Positions 38,501 through 47,690 of a DNA stretch of 64,000 bases are shown here, piece by piece (positions within the stretch are counted from its first letter, which is position 1; the number at the start of each line of letters is the position of its first letter). Both the position numbers and the translations under genes were made by a program. Under the pieces are notes generated by a model. It was given only the letters and a program-made list of their open reading frames with translations, was not told the origin of the DNA and did no database searches. Origin of the DNA: Streptococcus equi subsp. equi (lineage in GTDB: Bacteria > Bacillota > Bacilli > Lactobacillales > Streptococcaceae); the NCBI GenBank assembly GCA_900637675.1, contig LR134389.1, positions 372,001-436,000 of the forward strand. Direction: 5' to 3'.

Positions 38501-38567
38501 AGTTGAGCAGCCTGTGGCTACTGACATAAAAGAAAATACTGAGCCAGAAAATCCAAAGACAGACTAG
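35511..38567 (+). CDS. ndoS: Secreted EndoS-like endo-beta-N-acetylglucosaminidase
   Basis: A 1018-residue secreted enzyme of the EndoS family, which removes the N-glycan from IgG Fc and so blunts antibody effector function. The signal peptide (KCVCAAALMVAILAAQ) ends near VKA-EDK. The GH18 barrel carries LDGLDVDIERD, with the catalytic Glu at residue 235, the number known for S. pyogenes EndoS. A leucine-rich repeat region (about 470-600), an Ig-like/hybrid part (610-760), a carbohydrate-binding module (about 765-920) and a C-terminal helical bundle follow. No LPXTG, so it is released. The frame is intact. S. equi homologues are known as EndoSe/EndoSz. Confidence 0.92.
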   Translation: MEKQVLVKKTLKCVCAAALMVAILAAQHDSLIRVKAEDKVVQTSPSVSAIDDLHYLSENSKKEFKEGLSKAGEVPEKLKDILSKAQQADKQAKVLAEMKVPEKIAMKPLKGPLYGGYFRTWHDKTSDPAEKDKVNSMGELPKEVDLAFVFHDWTKDYSFFWQELATKHVPTLNKQGTRVIRTIPWRFLAGGDHSGIAEDTQKYPNTPEGNKALAKAIVDEYVYKYNLDGLDVDIERDSIPKVNGKESNENIQRSIAVFEEIGKLIGPKGADKSRLFIMDSTYMADKNPLIERGAQYIDLLLVQVYGTQGEKGDWDPVARKPEKTMEERWESYSKYIRPEQYMVGFSFYEENAGSGNLWYDINERKDDHNPLNSEIAGTRAERYAKWQPKTGGVKGGIFSYAIDRDGVAHQPKKVSDDEKRTNKAIKDITDGIVKSDYKVSKALKKVMENDKSYELIDQKDFPDKALREAVIAQVGSRRGDLERFNGTLRLDNPDIKSLEGLNKLKKLAKLELIGLSQITKLDSLVLPANAKPTKDTLANVLEAYDSAKKEETKAIPQVALTISGLTGLKELNLAGFDRDSLAGIDAASLTSLEKVDLSSNKLDLAAGTENRQILDTMLATVTKHGGVSEKTFVFDHQKPTGLYPDTYGTKSLQLPVANDTIDLQAKLLFGTVTNQGTLINSEADYKAYQEQEIAGHRFVDSSYDYKAFAVTYKDYKIKVTDSTLGVTDHKDLSTSKEETYKVEFFSPTNSTKPVHEAKVVVGAEKTMMVNLAEGATVIGGDADPTNAKKVFDGLLNNDTTILSTSNKASIIFELKEPGLVKYWRFFNDSKISKADCIKEAKLEAFVGHLEAGSKVKDSLEKSSKWVTVSDYSGEDQEFSQPLNNIGAKYWRITVDTKGGRYNWPSLPELQIIGYQLPAADLVMAMLATAEELSQQKDKFSQEQLKELEVKIAALKAALDSKMFNADAINASTADLKAYVDKLLADRTDQEKVAKAAKVEQPVATDIKENTEPENPKTD

Positions 38568-38640
38568 CTTATCCTTGAGCAGGCTGTCGTTCTTGGCCGT
38601 TAGCTTGAGGTTACTGATCATTACGCTAACACATTAAGCT

Positions 38641-38750
38641 TTAGAGATAAGGCGATGAACACACCATTAAAAGCAATTGTTTGTGCTGCTTCTTGGTGGC
38701 AGCTCCTGCTGCCAAGGTTTCCCTCCTAAAATCAATTGCCTTATCTCTTA
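38641..38750. repeat. Structured inverted-repeat element
   Basis: TTAGAGATAAGGC (38641-38653) is inverted as GCCTTATCTCTTA (38738-38750), 12 of 13 matching. It encloses a second strong hairpin, CTTGG.GGCAGC with GCTGCC.AAGG, near 38691-38716. The nested stems suggest a folded RNA or a small palindromic mobile repeat between the EndoS-like gene and scrK. No ORF. Confidence 0.55.
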
Positions 38751-38760
38751 AAGGCATATC

Positions 38761-38792
38761 AAAAATCTGAGATAGTCCTATCCCAGATTTTT
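38761..38792. terminator. Terminator between EndoS-like gene and scrK
   Basis: AAAAATCTG.GATA pairs with TATC.CAGATTTTT. T runs on both strands. Confidence 0.75.
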
Positions 38793-38923
38793 GGTCTTTT
38801 CTAGGAGGCAAGGAAGCAAGCGATGATGTTTAGCTACTAAGGTAGCTGCTGATTAGCTGGTGGGATTTTGAGCCTTGTGAGAATAACCAGCACAGGGCTT
38901 ATCACTATTATTAAGGAGAAAAG

Positions 38924-39808
38924 ATGAAAACATTACTTGGAAGTATTGAAGCAGGCGGGACAAAGTTTGTCTGTGCTGTTGGTGATAGGGATTTTGCTGT
39001 TGTGGATAAGGTGCAATTTCCAACGACAAGTCCAAAAGAGACTATTGAGCGTACGATTGCTTATTTTAAGCAATTTGAGGCCGACTTGGCTAGTATTGCT
39101 ATTGGCTCCTTTGGACCGATTGATATTGATCCTAAGTCAGCTACCTATGGCTACATTACCACAACACCCAAGCCAGGTTGGGCAAATGTAGATCTATTAG
39201 GGCAGCTGACAGCAGCCTTTGCGATTCCTTTTTATGTGACGACTGATGTTAATAGTTCTGCCTATGGGGAGGCTATCTCTCGACCTGATGTTGACAGTCT
39301 TGTTTATTATACGATTGGAACAGGTATTGGTGCTGGAGCTATTCAAAAAGGTGAGTTTATCGGTGGGTTAGGTCATACAGAGGCGGGACATACCTATGTT
39401 ATGCAGCACCTTGACGATGTGGCGAATGCATTTTTGGGTGTTTGTCCATTTCATCGGGGGTGCTTAGAGGGCATGGCAGCAGGGCCAAGCCTTGAAGCAA
39501 GGGCAGGGATTAAGGGGGAGCTTCTTGATCAGAAGGCCGCTGTTTGGGATATTCAAGCCTTCTATATAGCTCAGGCTGCTGTACAGGCAACGCTGCTTTA
39601 TCGTCCTCAGGTTATTGTGTTTGGTGGAGGTGTGATGGCACAGGAGCACATGCTGGTGCGTGTTCAGGAGGCCTTTACCAGACTGATTAATGGTTATTTA
39701 CCAGTAGCTGATGTTAGAGAATATTTGGTCACACCAGCAGTTGCAGGTAATGGCTCGGCCACTCTTGGGAATTTTGCTTTAGCAAAGCTGATTGCTGAAA
39801 AGAGCTAG
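38924..39808 (+). CDS. scrK: Fructokinase (ROK family)
   Basis: A 294-residue ROK-family kinase that phosphorylates the fructose released by ScrB. The ATP-binding GSIEAGGTKFVCAVG is at the N-terminus. The zinc-binding/ROK signature region is HTEAGHTYVM and CPFHRGCLEGMAAGPS. The C-terminal VIVFGGGVMAQE is a further nucleotide-site motif. AAGGAGA precedes the ATG. It completes the sucrose pathway with scrA and scrB. Confidence 0.92.
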   Translation: MKTLLGSIEAGGTKFVCAVGDRDFAVVDKVQFPTTSPKETIERTIAYFKQFEADLASIAIGSFGPIDIDPKSATYGYITTTPKPGWANVDLLGQLTAAFAIPFYVTTDVNSSAYGEAISRPDVDSLVYYTIGTGIGAGAIQKGEFIGGLGHTEAGHTYVMQHLDDVANAFLGVCPFHRGCLEGMAAGPSLEARAGIKGELLDQKAAVWDIQAFYIAQAAVQATLLYRPQVIVFGGGVMAQEHMLVRVQEAFTRLINGYLPVADVREYLVTPAVAGNGSATLGNFALAKLIAEKS

Positions 39809-39923
39809 ATACTTGAGCCTATTTGATAAAAGTCCTAGAGTCATTTGCAAAATGTGCCTGAAATTGGTAGAATTGGGGCAAAGAATGTCACCATAGGTTA
39901 GTGAAAAGAGAATGAGGATTACT

Positions 39924-40868
39924 ATGTCAGAACCATTATTTTTAACATCATGCATGCATGATAAGATCTGGGGCGGAACAAAGCTAAGAGAGGTGTTTGG
40001 GTATGAGCTTCCAACCGAAACCACTGGGGAGTATTGGGCAATCTCAGCTCACCCTAATGGTGTTTCCACAGTTAGCAGTGGTAGCTACCAAGGCCAAAGG
40101 CTAGATCAGCTTTATGCAGAAAGACCAGAGCTATTTGGAAATCCAAAGGAAAAGGTCTTTCCGCTGTTGACGAAGATTTTAGATGCTAATGACTGGCTAA
40201 GCGTTCAGGTACACCCAGATGATGCTTATGGGCTGGCCCATGAGGGAGAGCTAGGAAAGACGGAATGCTGGTATATTATTTCAGCTGAAGAAGGCGCTGA
40301 GATTGTTTATGGTCATCATGCAAGCTCTAAACAAGAGCTTCGTGCGATGATTGAGGCGGGGAACTGGGAAGAGTTGTTGACGCGAGTTCCGGTTAAGGCT
40401 GGTGATTTCTTCTATGTTCCAAGCGGCACGATGCATGCCATTGGTAAGGGAATTTTGATCTTAGAGACGCAGCAATCCTCAGACACGACCTATCGCGTTT
40501 ATGATTTTGATCGTCGAGACGCTGAAGGTCAGCTTCGTGAGCTCCATATTGAGAAATCTATCGATGTCCTAACTATTGGCAAGCCTGAGAACAGCACGCC
40601 AGCCACACTAGAACTTGAGCACTTGGTCTCTACCTGCTTAGTATCTAATCCCTTCTTTACAGTTTACAAATGGGAGATTGATCAAGCAGTCAGCATGAAG
40701 CAATCAGCCCCTTACCTGCTTGTCAGTGTGCTAGCTGGTCAGGGAAGCCTTACGATTGATCAAGCTGTTTACGAGCTTCAAAAGGGTATGCATTTTATCC
40801 TGCCAAATGATGTGACGTCATGGAGCTTTGATGGTCAGCTGGAAATGATTGTCAGTCATCCTAATTAA
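39924..40868 (+). CDS. manA: Mannose-6-phosphate isomerase, class I
   Basis: A 314-residue zinc enzyme interconverting mannose 6-phosphate and fructose 6-phosphate. The cupin metal-site segments are VQVHPDDAYG, GKTECWYI and PSGTMHAIGKG. I start at MSEPLF (39924), with GAGG 7 bases upstream; the open frame four codons earlier lacks support. Position after scrK is the usual streptococcal order. Confidence 0.93.
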   Translation: MSEPLFLTSCMHDKIWGGTKLREVFGYELPTETTGEYWAISAHPNGVSTVSSGSYQGQRLDQLYAERPELFGNPKEKVFPLLTKILDANDWLSVQVHPDDAYGLAHEGELGKTECWYIISAEEGAEIVYGHHASSKQELRAMIEAGNWEELLTRVPVKAGDFFYVPSGTMHAIGKGILILETQQSSDTTYRVYDFDRRDAEGQLRELHIEKSIDVLTIGKPENSTPATLELEHLVSTCLVSNPFFTVYKWEIDQAVSMKQSAPYLLVSVLAGQGSLTIDQAVYELQKGMHFILPNDVTSWSFDGQLEMIVSHPN

Positions 40869-40890
40869 GTACAGAATACACGAAAACACC

Positions 40891-40925
40891 AAGAAAGACT
40901 GTTTGGACAAGCGGCCTTTCTTTTT
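40891..40925 (+). terminator. Terminator after manA
   Basis: AAGAAAG and GTTTG pair with CAAGC and CTTTCTT, followed by TTT. Confidence 0.55.
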
Positions 40926-40937
40926 CTGATATCTTAT

Positions 40938-41165
40938 CACGACAGACGCATGAAGAAAAAATTTCCAAGATATTTCTGAATGCGAAAACTTATTCTGAAA
41001 AATAGGAAAGCCATAGCGATAGTTGCAGAAAAGAAATTTTTCAAGAAAAGTTTATAGAGGGAGAATATAACAATTCAGGAAACACTCTGTCAAATACCCT
41101 AAAATGGCTATTTTGCTATTTTCACAACTTTTTCAATAAATGATTTTCTTCATGCGTCTGTCATG
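40938..41165. mobile_element. MITE-like non-coding element upstream of secA
   Basis: A 228-bp element bounded by 22-bp terminal inverted repeats (left 40938-40959 starting CACGACAGACGCATGAAG; right 41144-41165) that match at 21 of 22 positions. Direct copies of GATATCTTAT flank it (40928-40937 and 41166-41175), a 10-bp target duplication. The AT-rich inside has no ORF. This is the structure of a miniature inverted-repeat element moved by a transposase in trans. It ends 20 bases before the secA -35. Confidence 0.78.
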
Positions 41166-41184
41166 GATATCTTATGATCATTTC

Positions 41185-41213
41185 TTGAACTGCCTGCCTA
41201 TTTATGTTAGAAT
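41185..41213 (+). promoter_or_regulatory. Promoter of secA
   Basis: TTGAAC, a 17-base spacer and TAGAAT, 31 bases before the chosen secA start and just downstream of the MITE-like element. Confidence 0.65.
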
Positions 41214-41243
41214 AAAATGATTAGTCGATCGAAAGGAAAGAGA

Positions 41244-43772
41244 ATGAGCAATATTCTACGCAAAGTCATTGAAAATGATAAAGGCGAATTACGAAAATTA
41301 GAAAAAATTGCGAAAAAAGTAGAGTCCTATGCTGACTATATGGAGTCCTTGTCAGATAAAGACCTACAAGCAAAAACGCCCGAATTTAAACAACGTTATC
41401 AAAATGGGGAAACCCTTGAGCAGTTATTACCAGAAGCATTTGCGGTTGTCCGCGAGGCGGCTAGACGTGTGCTGGGACTTTACCCTTATCGTGTTCAGAT
41501 CATGGGGGGGGTTGTCTTGCACAATGGAGATGTCCCTGAGATGCGTACCGGTGAAGGTAAGACCCTTACAGCGACCATGCCTGTTTACCTTAATGCCCTT
41601 GCTGGCGAAGGGGTACACGTTATCACTGTTAATGAATACTTGTCAACTCGTGACGCGACAGAGATGGGAGAGGTGTATAGCTGGCTAGGGCTTTCAGTCG
41701 GTATCAACCTAGCAGCCAAATCACCAGCTGAAAAGCGTGAGGCTTATCTATGTGATATTACCTACTCAACCAACTCTGAGGTAGGCTTTGACTACCTGCG
41801 TGATAATATGGTGGTTCGTCAAGAGGACATGGTTCAGCGACCACTGAACTTTGCCTTGGTCGATGAGGTTGACTCTGTTTTGATTGACGAGGCAAGAACA
41901 CCTCTGATTGTATCTGGTGCTGTGAGCTCAGAAACGAATCAGCTCTATATTCGTGCAGACATGTTTGTCAAGACCTTGGATTCAGTGGATTACATCATTG
42001 ATGTTCCGACCAAGACGATTGGCCTAAGCGACTCAGGTATTGATAAGGCAGAAAGCTATTTCAACCTCAGCAACCTATACGATATTGAAAATGTTGCCTT
42101 GACCCACTTCGTGGATAATGCCCTTCGTGCTAATTATATCATGCTTTTGGATATTGATTATGTGGTTAGCGAGGAAGGCGAGATTTTGATTGTAGACCAG
42201 TTTACAGGTCGTACAATGGAGGGACGACGCTTTTCGGATGGCTTACACCAAGCTATTGAGGCAAAAGAGGGCGTTCGTATTCAAGAGGAATCAAAAACAA
42301 GTGCCTCTATTACCTACCAAAACATGTTCCGTATGTATAAGAAATTGGCGGGTATGACTGGTACAGCAAAAACGGAGGAAGAGGAATTCCGCGAAGTTTA
42401 CAACATGCGTATTATTCCGATTCCAACCAACCGTCCTATTGCTCGTATTGATCACACAGACCTTCTTTATGCAACGTTGAATTCAAAATTCAAGGCAGTG
42501 GTTGCAGATGTTAAGGCTCGCTATGAAAAGGGGCAGCCCGTTCTAGTTGGTACAGTTGCTGTTGAGACCAGTGACCTGATTTCTAAAAAGCTAGTAGAAG
42601 CAGGCATTCCGCATGAGGTCTTAAATGCTAAGAACCACTTTAAAGAAGCACAGATTATTATGAATGCTGGTCAGCGTGGTGCGGTAACGATTGCGACCAA
42701 TATGGCTGGTCGTGGGACAGACATTAAGCTCGGTGAGGGTGTCCGAGAGCTCGGTGGGCTTTGTGTTATCGGGACAGAGCGTCATGAGAGCCGCCGTATT
42801 GATAATCAGCTTCGTGGGCGTTCAGGTCGTCAGGGAGATCCAGGGGAGTCACAATTCTACCTCTCCTTAGAGGACGAGCTGATGAGGCGCTTTGGTACAG
42901 ACCGTATTAAGGCTTTCTTGGATCGTATGAACAATGATGACGAGGATATTGTTATCAAGTCCAGAATGCTGTCACGCCAGGTGGAGTCAGCTCAAAAACG
43001 TGTTGAGGGTAATAACTATGACACACGTAAGCAGGTCTTGCAGTATGATGATGTGATGCGTGAGCAGCGTGAGATTATTTACGCTAACCGTCGTGATGTT
43101 ATCACAGCAAATCGTGACCTAGGTCCTGAAATTAAGGCAATGATCAAGCGTACGATTGATCGAGCAGTTGATGCCCACTCACGTACCAATCGTAAGGACG
43201 CTATTGACGCCATCGTGACTTTTGCGAGAACATCAATTGTCCCAGAGGAAACCATCGGTGCTAAGGAATTGCGTGGCCTCAAGGACGATCAGATCAAAGA
43301 CAAGCTCTATCAGCGTGCCCTTGAGATTTACGATAAGCAGTTATCAAAATTGCGCGATCAGGACGCTATCTTAGAATTCCAGAAGGTGCTGATTTTGATG
43401 ATTGTTGACAACAAATGGACAGAGCATATTGATGCCTTAGACCAGCTTCGTAATGCGGTTGGTTTGCGTGGTTATGCGCAAAATAATCCAGTTGTTGAAT
43501 ATCAAAGTGAAGGCTTCAAGATGTTTCAGGATATGATTGGTGCTATCGAATTTGATGTTACACGTACCATGATGAAGGCACAGATTCATGAGCAGGAGCG
43601 CGAGCGTGCAATTCAGTATGCAACAACAACTGCAGCACAAAACATTCAGTCGCAGGCTATCGGTGCTGATTTTGATTCATCAGCTGATTTTTCAAGAGTC
43701 GAGCGCAATGATGCTTGTCCTTGTCACTCTGGTAAGAAGTTTAAAAACTGTCATGGTCGTAAGGCTTTTTAA
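41244..43772 (+). CDS. secA: Preprotein translocase ATPase SecA
   Basis: The motor ATPase of the general secretion pathway (842 residues). Walker A region [31 protein letters not shown]; helicase domain 2 [17 protein letters not shown] and [14 protein letters not shown]; scaffold and wing; the C-terminal zinc motif [15 protein letters not shown], which binds lipid or SecB. I start at [10 protein letters not shown] (41244) after AAAGGAAAGAG; the nine earlier codons of open frame are not SecA-like. Confidence 0.96.
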   Translation: MSNILRKVIENDKGELRKLEKIAKKVESYADYMESLSDKDLQAKTPEFKQRYQNGETLEQLLPEAFAVVREAARRVLGLYPYRVQIMGGVVLHNGDVPEMRTGEGKTLTATMPVYLNALAGEGVHVITVNEYLSTRDATEMGEVYSWLGLSVGINLAAKSPAEKREAYLCDITYSTNSEVGFDYLRDNMVVRQEDMVQRPLNFALVDEVDSVLIDEARTPLIVSGAVSSETNQLYIRADMFVKTLDSVDYIIDVPTKTIGLSDSGIDKAESYFNLSNLYDIENVALTHFVDNALRANYIMLLDIDYVVSEEGEILIVDQFTGRTMEGRRFSDGLHQAIEAKEGVRIQEESKTSASITYQNMFRMYKKLAGMTGTAKTEEEEFREVYNMRIIPIPTNRPIARIDHTDLLYATLNSKFKAVVADVKARYEKGQPVLVGTVAVETSDLISKKLVEAGIPHEVLNAKNHFKEAQIIMNAGQRGAVTIATNMAGRGTDIKLGEGVRELGGLCVIGTERHESRRIDNQLRGRSGRQGDPGESQFYLSLEDELMRRFGTDRIKAFLDRMNNDDEDIVIKSRMLSRQVESAQKRVEGNNYDTRKQVLQYDDVMREQREIIYANRRDVITANRDLGPEIKAMIKRTIDRAVDAHSRTNRKDAIDAIVTFARTSIVPEETIGAKELRGLKDDQIKDKLYQRALEIYDKQLSKLRDQDAILEFQKVLILMIVDNKWTEHIDALDQLRNAVGLRGYAQNNPVVEYQSEGFKMFQDMIGAIEFDVTRTMMKAQIHEQERERAIQYATTTAAQNIQSQAIGADFDSSADFSRVERNDACPCHSGKKFKNCHGRKAF

Positions 43773-43887
43773 GGATAGCGTGATGGCCATGTTGAAAACC
43801 TGTGAGGAGCTGAGATTTGTTCTCGGCTTCTCCTTGTTTAGGATTTGTTTCCCTAAATTAAAGTGAAGGCTGGTAAAATAAAGGCAA

Positions 43888-44244
43888 ATGATTGTTGGAC
43901 ATGGGATAGATTTACAGGATATTTCAGCTATTGAAAAGGTTTATTTGAGAAATGCTAGATTTGCTAGAAAGGTTTTGACGGACAAGGAGCTAGCGCTGTT
44001 TGAGCAATTTTCCCATCACCGAAAAATGACCTATCTGGCCGGCCGCTGGGCTGGTAAGGAGGCCTTTTCAAAGGCAATGGGGACAGGGATTGGCCAGCTA
44101 ACCTTTCAGGATATTGAAATTATCAATGACAGCAAAGGGCGTCCCGTCATTACAAAATCTCCCTTTCAGGGTAAGGCCTTTATCAGTATTTCACATAGTG
44201 GGGGCTATGTTCAAGCAAGTGTTATTTTGGAGGATTTAGCATGA
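43888..44244 (+). CDS. acpS: Holo-[acyl-carrier-protein] synthase
   Basis: A 118-residue AcpS, which transfers 4'-phosphopantetheine from CoA to the acyl carrier protein. The conserved [14 protein letters not shown] holds the Mg-binding Asp, and [18 protein letters not shown] holds the Glu. [17 protein letters not shown] is the C-terminal part. Its stop overlaps the alr start (ATGA), so the two are coupled. Confidence 0.95.
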   Translation: MIVGHGIDLQDISAIEKVYLRNARFARKVLTDKELALFEQFSHHRKMTYLAGRWAGKEAFSKAMGTGIGQLTFQDIEIINDSKGRPVITKSPFQGKAFISISHSGGYVQASVILEDLA

Positions 44245-45341
44245 TTTCAAGCTTACATCGACCAACAGTAGCTAGAGTTGACTTAGAAGCTATTCGAGCA
44301 AATATTGACCATATTCATCAGCATATTCCTAAAAAGGTAAGGACATATGCTGTTGTCAAGGCCAATGCTTATGGTCATGGGGCAGTTGCAGTGTCCAAGG
44401 CAGTTGAGGATCAGGTTGATGGCTATTGCGTATCAAACCTTGATGAAGCCTTGGAATTACGTCAGGCAGGCATTGATAAGGAAATCCTTATTTTAGGGGT
44501 GATTTTAGCAAGTGAATTGCAGCTAGCCATTAAGCATCAGCTGACGATAACAGTGGCCAGCTTAGAGTGGCTAGAGCTTGCCAAAAAGGAATCGGTTGAT
44601 TTCAGTCAGCTTCATGTGCATGTCAAGGTTGACTCGGGAATGGGGCGCATTGGTGTCAGGTCGCTTGCTGAGGCCAATCAGCTCATCTCAATCTTATCCG
44701 ATATGGGAGTGCAGCTTGACGGGATTTTCACGCATTTTGCAACCGCAGATGACTCTGACCATGCCATGTTCGATAAGCAGCTGACCTTTTTCAAGCAGTT
44801 GGTGGAGCAGCTAGATAAGAGGCCTGCATTAGTGCATGCAAGCAACTCTGCAACAAGCCTTTGGCATAGTGAAACAATTTTTAATGCCATTCGCCTTGGT
44901 ATTGTTATCTATGGACTCAATCCAAGCGGCAATAGCTTGAGTCTACCTTGTCCCTTAAAGGAAGCCTTGTCCTTAGAATCACGTTTGGTTCATGTGAAGC
45001 AAATTCAGGCAGGGGATAGCGTTGGCTATGGAGCTAGCTATGTAGCAGCAGAACCAGAGTATGTCGGGACCTTACCTATCGGCTATGCTGACGGTTGGAC
45101 TCGAAATATGCAGGGCTTTAAGGTATTGGTAGAAGGGGAATTTTGTGACATTATTGGTCGTGTGTCGATGGACCAATTGACCATTCGTTTGCCTAAAGCC
45201 TATCCTATCGGCACTAAGGTGACCTTGATTGGACAGCAGGGTAAACAAGTAATCACAGCAACCGATGTTGCCGATTATAGAGGTACGATTAATTATGAGG
45301 TGCTTTGCTTGCTGAGTGATCGTATTCCTAGAGAATATTAG
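44241..45341 (+). CDS. alr: Alanine racemase
   Basis: A 366-residue PLP-dependent racemase supplying D-alanine for peptidoglycan and teichoic acids. The PLP lysine is in [14 protein letters not shown] (Lys39). The catalytic tyrosine is in [25 protein letters not shown], and [13 protein letters not shown] and [14 protein letters not shown] are also conserved. It overlaps acpS by four bases. Confidence 0.96.
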   Translation: MISSLHRPTVARVDLEAIRANIDHIHQHIPKKVRTYAVVKANAYGHGAVAVSKAVEDQVDGYCVSNLDEALELRQAGIDKEILILGVILASELQLAIKHQLTITVASLEWLELAKKESVDFSQLHVHVKVDSGMGRIGVRSLAEANQLISILSDMGVQLDGIFTHFATADDSDHAMFDKQLTFFKQLVEQLDKRPALVHASNSATSLWHSETIFNAIRLGIVIYGLNPSGNSLSLPCPLKEALSLESRLVHVKQIQAGDSVGYGASYVAAEPEYVGTLPIGYADGWTRNMQGFKVLVEGEFCDIIGRVSMDQLTIRLPKAYPIGTKVTLIGQQGKQVITATDVADYRGTINYEVLCLLSDRIPREY

Positions 45342-45448
45342 GAAATTGAGCCTAGGCTCAACTATTGACTGGCCTCAAGGCTGTCTTTCAAATGATTAGT
45401 CCTGTAAAGGTCTTGAGACCTCAGGCTAACAGCATAGATAGAGCAGAT

Positions 45449-45467
45449 CAAGACAGGTCTTGTTTTT
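45449..45467 (+). terminator. Terminator after alr
   Basis: CAAGAC-AG-GTCTTG followed by TTTTT. A perfect palindrome, TTGAGCCTAGGCTCAA, also lies at 45346-45361 directly after the alr stop. Confidence 0.7.
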
Positions 45468-45483
45468 CTGCGGGTTAAGAAAA

Positions 45484-45570
45484 AGAATAAGAAAAGGCCC
45501 TTACCTTTATCCGAGTATTAAGGCATTAATACAAAAAATCTTGCATTTTATTTTGCTTCAATGTTATAAT
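45484..45570 (+). repeat. Left 87-bp target duplication of the IS1634-family element
   Basis: Identical over 87 bases to 48919-49005 on the other side of the element. It carries a full copy of the isp promoter (TTGCAT and TATAAT), here reading into the element. Confidence 0.88.
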
Positions 45571-46347
45571 CCCGACTTTATCACTTAAAAACAAGTAAAG
45601 ACCAGCTAACCCCTTGTGTCCCAAGGGATTTTGCTGGTCTTTAAATTTATTTTAGTGTTGTATATGGATTTTTAGCGTAATGTTTGAGCTCTTCAAACTT
45701 AACGATTCCCTTCGCCCATTCAATTCCTAGCAGTCTGTTTAACTCCTGCATATCAAGGCTTTCTTGAAGTCTGTAGTAGTTATCTTGTAACGGTGTTACC
45801 TTGGCACTGTTTAAGGCAGTAATGATACGTTCAGGACTCATCTGCCAATCTATCTGATGTTGAAGGAGGCGTAGATGAACTAAAGCAATGAAACAGGTTA
45901 GAAAGTGAGCTTGAATGTGTTTTTCCGTCCAAACGTAAACAGGACGACTTTCCAGTTCTGTTTTCGTCACACGGAAACAATCTTCAATCTTGGCTAGCTC
46001 TTTATAGGCATTTAACATCTCCTCATCAGTCATTTCTATTTCACTCGTGACAAGCACATTAATCCCATCAAACTGAGCATCAAAATCAGCCTGTTCTTGA
46101 TCAATCGTAATCAAAGGAGAGTAGGGTTTAACCTCGCCAGTTTCTTTATCCAAATATTGGAGCTCTAGGTATTTCTTGCCTCCCTTTTTACTGGTTCTAC
46201 GAAAAAGCTCCGCATTGGTTAACTGACTGGCATAGTCTAAAGCACCTTCACGACGAATGCGCTCCCGGTCGGCATATTTTTTAGACCAAGTGATGAGAAC
46301 CTTCTCTTGAACCACTGAACTGCCCCCCAAAAGTTGGACACGACATA

Positions 46348-47151
46348 TTAGTGAAAGGATTTAGTTCTGTATTGCACAGGGCTAAGTCCTTTTAGCTTTG
46401 CTTTAATGCGTTTGTTGTTGTAGTAAAAGATGTATTCAGTGATTGCTTGTTCGAGCTCATTAAGGGATTGATAAGTTGTCTCAAGGCCGTAAAACATCTC
46501 AGATTTGAGAATACCAAAGAAGGACTCCATCATCCCATTATCTGGACTATTTCCCTTGCGAGACATGGATGGACGAATGCCTTTAGTCTCCAAAAAGTGA
46601 TGATAAGACTGATGTTGATATTGCCAGCCTTGATCGCTGTGGAGAATCGTTCCATTGTACGAATCCGCTGGAAAAGCCTTCTCAAGCATGGTTTGTACTT
46701 GCTTCAAGTCAGGCGATCGAGACAGGGTGAAATCAATAATCTCACTGTTATAGCCGTCAAGAACAGGCGATAGATAGAGTTTCCCCTCAGGTAAGGTAAA
46801 TTCCGTCACATCGGTATAGCACTTCTCGTAGGGCTTAGAACCTTCAAACTGACGTTTAATCAGATTATCAGCCTTTTTGCCAACCTCACCTTTGTAAGAA
46901 GAATACTTGCGCTTACGACGGATACGAGCTTTTAAGCCCATGACAGTCATCAAACGTTGTACTTTTTTGTGATTGACGATAAAACCACGATTTCTTAGTT
47001 CCAGATGAATGCGACGATAGCCATAATTGCCATGATGTTCATCATAGATGCCTTGAATGAGCTCCTTTAAGTCCATGTCCTTATCTTCTTGAGCTAGTTG
47101 CTTGACTTGATAATAATAGGTTGACCGCGATAAATCAAGGATTTCAAGCAA
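46348..47151 (-). CDS. IS3-family transposase OrfB, copy 2
   Basis: 267 residues, identical to the copy 1 product. DDE residues lie in CYTDVTEF, ILHSDQGWQYQ and PDNGMMESFFG. It is read as an OrfAB fusion after -1 slippage at the T run 47241-47247 (AAAAAAG on the coding strand). Confidence 0.9.
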   Translation of the reverse strand: MLEILDLSRSTYYYQVKQLAQEDKDMDLKELIQGIYDEHHGNYGYRRIHLELRNRGFIVNHKKVQRLMTVMGLKARIRRKRKYSSYKGEVGKKADNLIKRQFEGSKPYEKCYTDVTEFTLPEGKLYLSPVLDGYNSEIIDFTLSRSPDLKQVQTMLEKAFPADSYNGTILHSDQGWQYQHQSYHHFLETKGIRPSMSRKGNSPDNGMMESFFGILKSEMFYGLETTYQSLNELEQAITEYIFYYNNKRIKAKLKGLSPVQYRTKSFH

Positions 47152-47174
47152 AGTTGCTAGAGAAAATTGACCGA

Positions 47175-47690
47175 TTAATTCTTGGATGATTTCTGTTGCT
47201 CTTTGAGCTTTGCTTCGTCCCTCAACCGGTATTCTCTCAGCTTTTTTAGCACAGCATTCTCCGCTCTAAGGTAGTCTAATTCTTTTTGGAGTCGCTCCAA
47301 CTCTGTCATTTGTTCTAAAGTCTTCTTTGGTTGACGTCCCATCTTTGGTGGCCTCCCTCTTCTTTTCTCAAGAATAGTATAGCCGTTTTTCTTGTATTGC
47401 GCTATCCACCTTGAAAGCATACTAGAATTTGGTAAAGCATAGTCTAAGGACGTCTGTTTTTGAGATTGACCATCAATCAGAACTTTATCTATTATCTCTT
47501 GCTTCAGTTCTGGAGAATAATAACTATTCTTACCTTTTTGGACAATGGCTAACCCATACCTGTCAATCAGGCGAATCATGTATTTGAGGTCAGATTCTGC
47601 AATACTAAACTTTTCTGATAAGCATTTAATGGACTTTCCAATGTGCCGTAGCTCATAGATTTGAACCTTGTCTTCATAACTCAATGTCAT
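47175..47690 (-). CDS. IS3-family transposase OrfA, copy 2
   Basis: 171 residues, identical to copy 1. Helix-turn-helix DNA-binding part and leucine-zipper-like C-terminus. Confidence 0.92.
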   Translation of the reverse strand: MTLSYEDKVQIYELRHIGKSIKCLSEKFSIAESDLKYMIRLIDRYGLAIVQKGKNSYYSPELKQEIIDKVLIDGQSQKQTSLDYALPNSSMLSRWIAQYKKNGYTILEKRRGRPPKMGRQPKKTLEQMTELERLQKELDYLRAENAVLKKLREYRLRDEAKLKEQQKSSKN

